A stretch of DNA of 15,879 nt. Origin: Trichomonas tenax (Eukaryota; Parabasalia; Trichomonadida; Trichomonadidae). Numbering within the stretch: the stretch's first letter is position 1; every line of letters begins with the position of its first letter. This document shows, in pieces, positions 7,319 to 15,709 of this stretch. Location of the stretch: NCBI GenBank assembly GCA_023091735.1, contig JALKBU010001144.1, positions 1-15,879 of the forward strand. Direction: 5' to 3'. The position numbers and the translations under genes are program-made. The notes under the pieces were generated by a model that was not told the DNA's origin, searched no databases, and saw only the letters and a list, made by a program, of their open reading frames with translations.

Positions 7319-7656
7319 TTTACAATCCATCACCCTCATCAATGTGATGAAATAAAAAAATTAAATTATTTTTAAAATAAACTTAAAAATTAATGTCCGG
7401 AATTACAATATATATATATTTATGTTGTCATACATCCTCTATATATAAGATTACAAAATCTGGAAAACACACCCTCACTTTACTACTAGAAATTGATGCT
7501 TTTATGTAATCCGGGTTTATCATTCTATAATATTGTTTATCTTTAAATCTTAAAATATAAACAGGAACTCCATCATCAATCACTCTTTCATATATTTTAT
7601 CACTTTTTAAAATTTGACATTGTCCGCTATTTATGTAAAAATATAAAAAATTAACT
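7319..7656 (-). repeat. right terminal inverted repeat, 338 bp
   Basis: This is the reverse complement of 5055-5392, of the same length. It begins TTTACAATCCATC and ends AAAAAATTAACT. On the minus strand it carries the same 75-codon frame as the left repeat (7428-7655, TGA at 7428-7430). There is no ATG near its beginning, and the frame is closed three codons outside the repeat by TGA. Confidence 0.93.
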
Positions 7657-7705
7657 TCAACTCAGAAATTCATTCATTTTAGAAAGAAAGGGAGGCAAAC
7701 ATAGG
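7656..7705 (+). repeat. inverted copy of the Myb gene's promoter and first codons, start codon lost
   Basis: The 50 bases directly outside the right terminal repeat match the minus strand of 4628-4676, the leader and first codons of the Myb gene. The first 24 bases (TTCAACTCAGAAATTCATTC and on through ATTT) are identical, including the TCATT initiator. Further on, the copy differs at a few positions, one of which changes the start ATG to AGG. The similarity fades after about 7705, and the 3' end of the neurofibromin-like gene follows. This is a remnant of a second Myb gene or a rearranged copy of this one. Confidence 0.8.
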
Positions 7706-7746
7706 TGATCGAGAATTTCAACATAAAAATAGATTTTTATTTATTC

Positions 7747-7750
7747 TTTA
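7747..7750 (-). terminator. TAAA stop-overlapping polyadenylation signal
   Basis: On the minus strand the stop TAA of the large gene is followed by A (TTTTAAAG), forming the trichomonad TAAA arrangement. A further AATAAATAAAAA follows within 20 bases. Only about 90 bp then remain before the element's right terminal repeat. Confidence 0.45.
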
Positions 7751-10700
7751 AAAGATAGGACTTAAAAGAGAGGTGAGGTTAGTGATGTTTTCCTGTGTCA
7801 GTAACTGAGGCGCAGTCTTTTCCAGGAAAACCGTGAAAAGATTGACTGACTTCTTTCCTTGCTTCTTTCCTTTCTGGGATCGCGCGAGAGCAGCCAGGAA
7901 CTTGATGACATTCAAGCACTTGGACTTCTCTGCAGCCTCGTAGACCGATTGGAGGTTCTGGTTGATGAAAATGTCTTGATTTGCTTCGACGATTGTTGTC
8001 AGATTGTTTATCGTTTCCGCGTCATCCGGATTGTTAATGAATCTCTTAAGCAATATAAATGCGCACTCTGGTGTCTTTGAGATGCTGTCCATCACTTGGT
8101 TCACATCGTTTGTCGCCATAACGGTTAACACATCGTTCTTGATGCCCTTATCTGTGAAGTATTTAATGATCTTTTGTTCGGAACTGAAGGCGAATTCGAC
8201 GGTGATGATGCAATGTATCAAACTGGCGCTGAGTGACATATTGGATTCCGAGGAGATCCTGGAGATAATTTCAGGAGGAATTAAAGAAGAAGTCAATTTG
8301 TTGAGAGTAAACTTCTCGTCAAACTTTTTGACGATGTCGAAGACCATGTTGATGGAAATCTCGCTCTGTGTGGAGATAATATTCAATAAACCTGCGATGA
8401 TGCATGCAACACTCTCTCTTTCGGTTAAGTCCATGCATGAAAGACCTAATATACCAAAAACAATCGCCTGCGGATTGCTCGTTAACAAAAGTTTGAACTG
8501 GCGCTTCTTGAACTCGCTGTCGCCAGGGAATAACATTCCGATTAATAGGACTGTTGAATAGCTGGCAAGCGAATCTTCACTCGGTTCTGAAAGCAGTGCT
8601 TCCTTGAGCTCGATCTTGTTGACGTTTGCCGCTTCAACAATGGCTGTGATCACGTTGCAGAGTTTGTTTGCTCTGAGAGCCAATTGTTTGTACTCCTTCT
8701 TAGCGATCTCTTCGATGAAGATCTTGAAGTCATATTCTGGTGTTCCGACGAACTTTCTGTATAAGCAGTCGATGATTTGGACAGACATTTCATTCTTTTT
8801 GTTGTAAAAACTGTTGTGGATGATGTGGAGAACGAATGGAAGACAGGAATAGTCGAATGTTCCAGCAATGATCAACTCGATGAGTGTTCTCGTTGCCTGG
8901 TAGAAGATTGTAATTCCGCTGTCTTCCTGAAGGATTCTGACAATGGCCGATGTGAGTTTCTTTGAGTTGTTTGCAACTGTGATGAATAATGAAATGAATG
9001 AAGAGTTACCGAACTCGTTCGTCATCTGCAAAAGTCTCTTGAACAAGTCTTCCTGGGTGATTGGGCCCCAGAAGAGCTGCGTGAACTGGCATGTGTCTGC
9101 TGATGGAATGGAAGCTGTGATCTGTGCAAGAGATTCGAGTGTGCGCTTGTTTTCGATTGCAGCCTGTCCACATCTTCTCATCCATGGAACTAAGAATGTT
9201 GCTGAAACGCAGAAGTCGCTGCCGCTGAGATATGTGATTGTCTTCGCGAACTCTGTGAAGAATATGTGAACATCATCTGGATTGTTCATTGCGATGTCGT
9301 CGGAAATCTGTTCTGCAATCTCGTAAACACTTCCAACGTAATTCGTATTCTGGAAGCTCTTCATATCTAGCGTAGATCTGACTTCTGTGGATTGAAGAGT
9401 CTTCTTGATCAAGTTCAACGCTGCCTTTCTCACGCCGAAATCTGCTGAGTCAGAGACTAAGTTGGATAAAGCGACGTTAAGAAGAAGCATTCTCAGTGTT
9501 GGTCTCTCGATGTAGATCAAGTTTCTTGTTGTTGTGACGAGTTTGTTCCTCTTGATGAACTCGAGAATATCTGTGTATGCGCATGAGAATGTTGGCAACT
9601 GGACAGTGTATGAAACTTCGTATGTGTCGACGATCTTTATCTTTGTTGGATCTCCTTTATGTGGCTTGAAAGACTTGATTGTTCTGTAAGGAATGACGAT
9701 CTTCCATGGCAACTTAATCTTATGGGAATGGCCGTGAATGACCAAAGCGTTCTGTGTTGCACACAACAAAATCTTTTCATTGTTGAGTGTTGCACCATAG
9801 ACAGCATCAACAGGAAGAAGGCCTTCGTATGCTGCGTGGCTTAAGATTGTTGTATGCTGTGTGACTTCGCGCTTGAACTCTTCGATTGTGGAGACTCTTT
9901 CGATTGGTGGGAAGTTGGTGAGAAGTTCTCTGTCGCCGAGATATTTGGCGAACTCTGGGGAAATTCTCAAGCAGTAAAGGTGTGAAATGTTCTTTAATAT
10001 ATAATCTGGAATTTGCTGAGAAGTAGCTTTGATTTCTTTCGTTGTTGGGAGCTGTGAAACATTGACGCTTCCAATATCAGCAACAATTGTGTATCTGGAG
10101 TTCTCATATGACTTCAATGTCTTCAAAATGTGCTGAACGATGTTGTTGATTGGAATGTTGACTGTACCAGAGATATCAAGATAGAAAATGTCTTCACCTT
10201 TAGATGAAATGAACTCTGTCTTGTGGAATCTCTTTTCAAGAATATCACTCATTCCAGCGCCTTCTCCTTCTGTTGTCTTTGTGTTGAATGTGTCAACAGT
10301 AACATCGACTTCATTGAGCTTTGCAATCAACTTAAATATACCTTCTTTGAGGACATCATTATCGGATATTTCTGCTGTGCTCTTATTGAAAACTGGGATC
10401 AATGGTTTGATTAACTTCTGCAATGAAATCGTGACATGGACTGGATCAATTGACAAAACGTGCGGAACTTCTGTGATTCTTACTTGAACAATTTTATCGT
10501 AGCAAAGCCTCAAGCGCTTGAATGTGGCTGAAATAACATTGTTGAAGAAAGCGTAGTGTGGGCGCTTTGAGCCAACTCTTTCTCTTGATGAAGCAACAAT
10601 CAACAACGTGGAAAGGTGCATTAAGCATGTCTTTGTGTCGTCATTCAGTCTATCAGCGAGTCCGATTCTTGCTGGTTCAGGAAGTGTCTGGCAAATGAAG

Positions 10701-13700
10701 TTCTCAAAAATGAATGATGCGATGGCCTGATAAGCCATCTTCTGGCTCTGGTTGTTGACTGAATTGAACAAGATTTGGGCGGCTTTGATGATACCGCTTG
10801 GCATCTCTTTGATTGAGTTCTCGAATGATTCAATGAATTTGTTGAAGATGACTGTAAATGCTTCTCTGTTTTCAACAATATTCTGTCCTGCTTCAAGCTT
10901 TGACTGATCAATCTGATATCTAACGCCCTTCTTGCAGTTCTCTTCGATTTCTCTGATCAGAGGTGATATCAAGGAAACCAACCAATCCTGAGCAACCAAA
11001 TTAATGTATGCTATCAAGACTTTGGATGGTGTTCCTATTCCTCTGAATAATCTTATTCTTGCAACGCCTTCTTCGTTTTCGACAGACAATGTTGATGTTG
11101 TTAACTCCAATTCGACCATTGCCTTGAAGAATTCGAACTCTCTGCCTTTGTAGGCTGCAGCGTTAACTAATGATTTAGCGAATTCATCGGAATTGACGTG
11201 TGGCATTGTTGAAGCCAAGAATTTAACGAGATCGAAGTTTCCTCCCATCAATAACTCAATAATTCCTTCTTTAACAGTAGAAGTGACAATCTTCTGGTAA
11301 ACCTCCGCGCTGAAGTAATTTGTCAAAGCTTCAAGGAAAGCTGTTCTAATCTTTGGATCATCATCGTAACCCATTGCGATGCAGCAAGTCATACCAATGA
11401 AGAAGTTTTCTTTCATGATGGCTGTCAACAACTTCAGAAGCTCATTAACATCACAGATTCTTGCGTTGATACCTTCTTTGATGTATGTGAAGAAGTGTGT
11501 GAAGTTTGTAGAAGCAATTAATGGATCTCCAGCTGGAATTGTTGTATCCAAGAAAGATAAACCATTCAGGATGTTTGTAACACATGTCAATATCCTCAAG
11601 AGATAGATGTTTGTGTACTTGTTGCCTCTTTCGATTGGAATCCAAATCAAGATAATCTTTGCAACTTTGAATCTCATCATTGGAGAAAGTGTAACACCGA
11701 ACTTCTCGCAAGTTGCCATTAATGAGTTGGAAGCAGCGACAAACTGTGTTCTGATATCATTGGAGTTAGAAACATGAGCGAACTGAGCAATCAAGTCATA
11801 TAAGATTGAAATCTGATCGACTTTGAACATATCTGCAGAAGAAATGATATCATTTCTCTCAAGCAACAGATGGATTGTCTTGATAACATTGATGACTAAG
11901 TCCTGCGTTTCTTTGTTAATCTTTGTGATTGGTTTTCCATCTACAATTGGTTTGAGAATTTCGATGAAGAAAGCGAAATAATCTGGGATTAACATAGCTG
12001 ATGCACTGTATGAAATAATCTTCGTTGTTGGAACCCCAAGGCCGCAGTGGTTTTCAAGGAAATATTTGAGAAGCTTCTTCTGCTTATCTGTTAAATATCT
12101 TGAGAAGCTCAAAACAAGACTGAGTGTTGCAGCCCAAATTCCCATGTAACTGGACTTCAGGCGCTCTGGGATTTGTGCTGGATCAACGTTTGGCATTGGA
12201 TAGTCATTGCACAATCCAGCAGTGATGGAAAGGAACAAAGCGTTCAATGTTGGAAAAGCACTTTCGAAAACTGGAGGAAGCTTTTCGTTGCGGAGTGACT
12301 CTGCAAAGATTTTATGGATTTTGTCGACAGGAATCTCTAAACAAATCTTGAATTTCTCGAGAATGAATGTATTTGCATTCGATTGTCTGATGTCTGAGAA
12401 CAAAATGTAATTCTTGATCAAATCAATAACTGTCTTGTTAGATTCAAGTTCAGAGCGTGTCATTGAAAGCAGAATGATTTCTTCGAGTGATCTCAAGAGT
12501 TTGTCCCAAGCTTCGGGTGGAGGGGTGATTGTTTGATCTTTCAAAGCAGCTTTAACGTATTCAGACGCGCTGTAAGCGAGAATTGGGATTTTCGCGAACT
12601 CAGGACTGTTTATGAACTTCGTTGTCCTGGAAAGTGCGACGTAAGTGTCGAGTGTAATCGCTAGCATCTGCCAGAAGTTCTGGCTCACAGTATCATCGAC
12701 ATAATCCAAGTTAAACATGGAAGAGTTGAGTTTTTCGACACCTTTGATGGTGCCTTCCTTCATCATTCTCATGATCGAGGAATATAATTCTGGATTGTTG
12801 AGGAAAACGAGACGAGTGAAAAACGGATTTTCCGCAAAAGCAGGAATAATGTAGTGAAATGCTTCTTTGTTTGTCGAGAAGTTCTTTATAGCGTTCGAAA
12901 CTACTTTGTTTGTAAGTGGAACTAAGCAATTTAATTCGTTTCTGTATGAATATGGTTTTTCTGATGTAAATCTGCAGATTTTTTGCATGATGCTGCAGAA
13001 TTTGAGGTCGAGAAGTGGTGATTTAGAAGCGAGGAGAAGCTCTCCGTAAATTTGTGTGAATTTGTCGGTTGAACAATAAAGAAATGCTTGAGGGAAGTTA
13101 ACGTTCAATTCTTGCATAATTACCGGATCTATGTCCTTTGGCTTCGCAAAATATTGCTTTAAAGCGCTTATTGGAAAGTCGATGAATTTCATCATGAAGT
13201 TTACGAGTGTTGGTTGAGCGCCGATGTATGAAATTGTGCTGAAACCCTTCAACACGACAGAGAGAAGATTGTAGTCGCTATCATTCTTGAGTTCTTTGAT
13301 TTCAGACAGAGATTTAAACATCGGAATTGTAAAGTCTCTAACTTGGTTCAGCAAGATGTTAGGCCGAACGAGCATTAGACAAAACTGCGCGCTCCATTTG
13401 TAATGAATCTGTTTCATATCCCATTCGTCAATCATATCGAAAACTTGAGCTGCGATCATAATTGTGTTGTTCTGATCGCAGAACTTTCTGTATTCATCAG
13501 ATGAAAGCTTAATGACGTTCATTACGATGTCTGTTATTGTTCTGCAAATATAAGTATAAAAAGATGGCGATAAAAGCGTCAATGACGTTGTAAGTACTTT
13601 CAAGAAGGAGCCCAATGTCGGAAGATCGTCAGTCAAATCGATCCATGGCTGAATATTAACGAGAAACTCGTTGTTCGATTGTTTCGCATTCAAACATTGC

Positions 13701-14197
13701 TGCAAAGTCTTCGTAAGACCATCGAAAAATGTTGGGGATCGCTTCGAAAGAGAGATGAGCATCGTCCTATATGCTTTCTTGATGAGTTTGATGTTTGCTC
13801 CGTAAATTGGATTATCAAGTTTAATATATAACTCAATGAGCGTCATTTTCTTATCATCAGGGATAAATTCTTCTTTAGTGTCGATATTAGAGAAGGAATT
13901 ATCCATTAACGCTACCAAAATGTATAGTTGGAGCAAATTCAGGACCCAGACGCTATTCGCCGCGATACTGCTATTGATAGAGTCTTCAATGTTCTGCAGC
14001 AGGTACTTGAACACCAAAGTTCGGTTTATATTTGTGATTTCTACGAATAATATCAAAGTCTGCTTAAATCGATTCTTTAAGTAGTAATACGCGTTGAACT
14101 CTATCTTCTTCACCGGTCCAACGATCTCGTTGTCGGAGTCATTTTGGACTGTCATCATGATTTCCTTGATCTTGGTACGCACAAAATCAAGCGCCAT
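7748..14197 (-). CDS. neurofibromin (NF1/Ira)-like protein: RasGAP-like region plus Sec14-PH module
   Basis: This encodes 2149 residues from the ATG at 14195-14197; the frame reaches five codons further upstream but only to a TTG. Residues 1 to about 1000 are helical, HEAT/armadillo-like. Residues about 1010-1240 resemble the RasGAP domain. The arginine-finger segment LFRGIGTPSK (Arg1052) aligns with human neurofibromin LFRGNSLASK. The segment YQIDQSKLEAG follows as in the family, and FENFICQTLPEP lies where FLRFINPAIVSP is expected. The spacing from the finger to that motif is 114 residues, against 115 in human NF1. In the motif the arginine is replaced by Asn1166 and the Asn-Pro by Cys-Gln. 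Residues about 1320-1450 match the NF1 Sec14-like lobe (GEDIFYLDI; TLKSYENSRYTIVADI; NISHLYCLRI). Residues about 1460-1560 match the PH-like lobe. RPTLRMLLLNVALSNLVS then leads into the C-terminal HEAT-like part. The family role is to stimulate Ras GTP hydrolysis and bind membranes. The protein is shorter than human NF1 (about 2820), fungal Ira2 or Dictyostelium NfaA. GAP activity is uncertain because of the altered motif. Confidence 0.85.
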   Translation of the reverse strand: MALDFVRTKIKEIMMTVQNDSDNEIVGPVKKIEFNAYYYLKNRFKQTLILFVEITNINRTLVFKYLLQNIEDSINSSIAANSVWVLNLLQLYILVALMDNSFSNIDTKEEFIPDDKKMTLIELYIKLDNPIYGANIKLIKKAYRTMLISLSKRSPTFFDGLTKTLQQCLNAKQSNNEFLVNIQPWIDLTDDLPTLGSFLKVLTTSLTLLSPSFYTYICRTITDIVMNVIKLSSDEYRKFCDQNNTIMIAAQVFDMIDEWDMKQIHYKWSAQFCLMLVRPNILLNQVRDFTIPMFKSLSEIKELKNDSDYNLLSVVLKGFSTISYIGAQPTLVNFMMKFIDFPISALKQYFAKPKDIDPVIMQELNVNFPQAFLYCSTDKFTQIYGELLLASKSPLLDLKFCSIMQKICRFTSEKPYSYRNELNCLVPLTNKVVSNAIKNFSTNKEAFHYIIPAFAENPFFTRLVFLNNPELYSSIMRMMKEGTIKGVEKLNSSMFNLDYVDDTVSQNFWQMLAITLDTYVALSRTTKFINSPEFAKIPILAYSASEYVKAALKDQTITPPPEAWDKLLRSLEEIILLSMTRSELESNKTVIDLIKNYILFSDIRQSNANTFILEKFKICLEIPVDKIHKIFAESLRNEKLPPVFESAFPTLNALFLSITAGLCNDYPMPNVDPAQIPERLKSSYMGIWAATLSLVLSFSRYLTDKQKKLLKYFLENHCGLGVPTTKIISYSASAMLIPDYFAFFIEILKPIVDGKPITKINKETQDLVINVIKTIHLLLERNDIISSADMFKVDQISILYDLIAQFAHVSNSNDIRTQFVAASNSLMATCEKFGVTLSPMMRFKVAKIILIWIPIERGNKYTNIYLLRILTCVTNILNGLSFLDTTIPAGDPLIASTNFTHFFTYIKEGINARICDVNELLKLLTAIMKENFFIGMTCCIAMGYDDDPKIRTAFLEALTNYFSAEVYQKIVTSTVKEGIIELLMGGNFDLVKFLASTMPHVNSDEFAKSLVNAAAYKGREFEFFKAMVELELTTSTLSVENEEGVARIRLFRGIGTPSKVLIAYINLVAQDWLVSLISPLIREIEENCKKGVRYQIDQSKLEAGQNIVENREAFTVIFNKFIESFENSIKEMPSGIIKAAQILFNSVNNQSQKMAYQAIASFIFENFICQTLPEPARIGLADRLNDDTKTCLMHLSTLLIVASSRERVGSKRPHYAFFNNVISATFKRLRLCYDKIVQVRITEVPHVLSIDPVHVTISLQKLIKPLIPVFNKSTAEISDNDVLKEGIFKLIAKLNEVDVTVDTFNTKTTEGEGAGMSDILEKRFHKTEFISSKGEDIFYLDISGTVNIPINNIVQHILKTLKSYENSRYTIVADIGSVNVSQLPTTKEIKATSQQIPDYILKNISHLYCLRISPEFAKYLGDRELLTNFPPIERVSTIEEFKREVTQHTTILSHAAYEGLLPVDAVYGATLNNEKILLCATQNALVIHGHSHKIKLPWKIVIPYRTIKSFKPHKGDPTKIKIVDTYEVSYTVQLPTFSCAYTDILEFIKRNKLVTTTRNLIYIERPTLRMLLLNVALSNLVSDSADFGVRKAALNLIKKTLQSTEVRSTLDMKSFQNTNYVGSVYEIAEQISDDIAMNNPDDVHIFFTEFAKTITYLSGSDFCVSATFLVPWMRRCGQAAIENKRTLESLAQITASIPSADTCQFTQLFWGPITQEDLFKRLLQMTNEFGNSSFISLFITVANNSKKLTSAIVRILQEDSGITIFYQATRTLIELIIAGTFDYSCLPFVLHIIHNSFYNKKNEMSVQIIDCLYRKFVGTPEYDFKIFIEEIAKKEYKQLALRANKLCNVITAIVEAANVNKIELKEALLSEPSEDSLASYSTVLLIGMLFPGDSEFKKRQFKLLLTSNPQAIVFGILGLSCMDLTERESVACIIAGLLNIISTQSEISINMVFDIVKKFDEKFTLNKLTSSLIPPEIISRISSESNMSLSASLIHCIITVEFAFSSEQKIIKYFTDKGIKNDVLTVMATNDVNQVMDSISKTPECAFILLKRFINNPDDAETINNLTTIVEANQDIFINQNLQSVYEAAEKSKCLNVIKFLAALARSQKGKKQGKKSVNLFTVFLEKTAPQLLTQENITNLTSLLSPIF

Positions 14198-14477
14198 GAC
14201 AAGTGCCGTCAAATTCCGGTTTTTGCACGAATATCGATTCTACATTGCGTATGTGGTAGTTTTTGCACAGAAATATTTTGCAATTCTGATGCACTTTTTG
14301 AAATTATTGTTTCATATTTAATATTATTGTTGTAAACGTGGTGTATTCTGTCTATAAAGTATCCATGTCAAATCTGCGCAATATTGAATACTTTGCACAT
14401 TTTTGAGCAAATTAGGCTTTGGAAAAGTGACACATTTTGTGTGTTTCGTGGACACTCAAAATATCAAAAAAAAAAAT
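14198..14477. other. upstream region of the neurofibromin-like gene
   Basis: This is the presumed promoter of the large gene, reading left. On the minus strand TTGTCATGG brings a TCA onto the start codon itself, which only partly fits the initiator TCA-Py-(T/A). No other initiator is obvious within the first 100 bases. It ends in an 11-base A run at 14466-14476. Confidence 0.35.
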
Positions 14478-14555
14478 CAGGCTTTCGGCGCCAGCGGTGC
14501 TATCATCGCCGAAGGCAGTTCAAAAGCAATCAAAGTTCGCCAAGATTTCAAAGAT
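14478..14555 (+). other. short GC-richer, coding-like island
   Basis: About 75 bases are clearly richer in G and C than everything around them. One plus-strand phase reads GASGAIIAEGSSKAIKVRQ and a few more residues, a smooth protein-like composition. An A run lies immediately before it and a T/C tract immediately after it. The longer frames (from 14384 or 14403) extend only into low-complexity sequence, so the island looks like a displaced fragment of a gene or repeat, not a complete gene. The source is not recognised. Confidence 0.3.
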
Positions 14556-14612
14556 GTCCCTCTCCTTCTTTTTTCTTCTTCTTCTCCTCCCTTTTTCCTT
14601 TCCTTCCTTTGC
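14556..14612 (+). repeat. polypyrimidine tract (TTC-rich)
   Basis: Some 55 bases consist almost only of T and C, with several TTC/TCC units (CTTCTTTTTTCTTCTTCTTC). It is low-complexity, possibly slippage-prone or triplex-forming sequence, and I see no function beyond that. Confidence 0.7.
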
Positions 14613-15660
14613 TTAAAAATTTTATTGTTTACAAGAACCTTATAAAACTTAATTGAACGGTGTGTTCCTTAGATGTCAGAGGTGTGTCCACTTTTCAACC
14701 GTTTTCATTGAATATGTGCCCCTTACATGTGAGAAGTATCCAAATGTCACTTTTATGGGTCCTAGCTTTACAAAAACCATGTAATTTTTTGGAGAAAACC
14801 CCTATTTTTGGTCACTTTTTGATATTATTTTGAACAAATTTGAGATCGAATTTTAGTGGATATATGTAATCTGTGTGTAATATATTGATGAATAGTTGAT
14901 TTATTTTTGACTTTTTTAGACTTTTCGGATCAGATTTCACGAAAAACCCTTAAATTTTTTTTCTCGTTTACTCTTTTGAGTTTTGCGATTTTTAACGAGT
15001 GACTCCCTATAGATCAGATCTGATAAAACATTTACGTGCCTTTCTGGGGTTCTGTTTACAGTGATATCAATAATATCTCTGCAAACAAAGACCAAGCCAC
15101 TAATTCAATATGGTTTTGCTTAAACAAACACTATCTTGTATTGGAAGATGATGGAAGCTCTTCTCTTATCTATTGTAGGTATAACTGCATGTTAATAATA
15201 TAGATATAGCTTATATTAAATGGCAAAATTTATAAATATATTAACAAAATCAATTATAATTAATACATTCATAAACAGTGTGATTATAGATTATTATTTT
15301 AAGAATATGAGACTCTGTTTTTGTATTTTTAAAAAAGCAGTAATTTAACTTATTTCGTATTTCCATTTATTTTAATAAGAAATTGGTGCTTTCCATGTGT
15401 GCTGAGTATGTTTATAGCATTTGCTTGTCTATTTAACTTGAGGATCTCGATGCCTCAATGAGATTTCGTTGATTTTTGACATGTAAAATAACGAAAGTCA
15501 CCATTTTCGACACGTATTATCTGATATTTGTCATGCAAAGTCGAAAATTTGATATGTAATGTTACCAATGAGCAAATTTTGTGTGAACTTGCGGTAGCAT
15601 AACTTTAGGTATGCTCGATGCATGAGCAAAGGAATGCCGTTTGACTCCTGAGTTAGTAAT
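14613..15660. other. intergenic, AT-rich, no supported gene
   Basis: No open frame worth calling is present on either strand. Short T-rich runs alternate with moderately mixed sequence, for example GTGTGTTCC and GTGTGTCC about 30 bases apart near 14660-14690. I see no tRNA, no long repeat and no match to the element's terminal repeats. Confidence 0.5.
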
Positions 15661-15709
15661 TAGATGTTCGCATCCACCACGACTGCGCCGTGGCGTCTAC
15701 GAACATCTA
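15661..15709 (+). other. strong hairpin, possible structured RNA or small inverted-repeat element
   Basis: TAGATGTTCG (15661-15670) pairs perfectly with CGAACATCTA (15700-15709). Inside it CCACG (15677-15681) pairs with CGTGG (15689-15693), leaving a 7-base loop ACTGCGC and an asymmetric-looking internal loop. The inner part is GC-rich in an otherwise very AT-rich region. It does not have tRNA arms. It could be a transcribed structured RNA, a terminator-like hairpin or a tiny palindromic repeat; the sequence alone does not decide. Confidence 0.55.

Larger units (their letters stand above)
5055..7656. mobile_element. Maverick/Polinton-like non-autonomous element, decayed
   Basis: A 2602-bp unit is bounded by 338-bp inverted repeats (5055-5392 and 7319-7656) that I could align base for base with about one mismatch. 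The outer ends read AGTTAA and TTAACT, fitting the 5'-AG...CT-3' style reported for Polintons. Long inverted repeats of several hundred bases are typical of Polintons, which are abundant in trichomonads. The interior carries only small genes on alternating strands. Two of these belong to one family of short amphipathic proteins that look like adenovirus pVI/Polinton minor-capsid proteins. Genes for protein-primed polymerase, integrase, packaging ATPase, protease and major capsid protein are all absent, so it could move only with help from a complete relative. Several interior genes carry frameshifts or stops, although the repeats are nearly identical. I see no matching 6-bp target duplication. 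Assignment to Polinton is inference from repeat length, termini and the small proteins; another long-inverted-repeat DNA element remains possible. Confidence 0.65.

Noticed and set aside
8004..8561. 185-codon plus-strand open frame
   Set aside because: It is antisense to the neurofibromin-like gene, has no recognisable domain, and is one of many such shadows along a 6.4-kb gene.
14198..14212. Five extra N-terminal codons of the large gene from a TTG
   Set aside because: The first ATG is at 14195-14197; a TTG start is not expected here.
14384..14656. Two overlapping frames of 80-90 codons
   Set aside because: Most of each translation comes from low-complexity pyrimidine DNA; only the short island at 14478-14555 looks coding, and it is listed as such.
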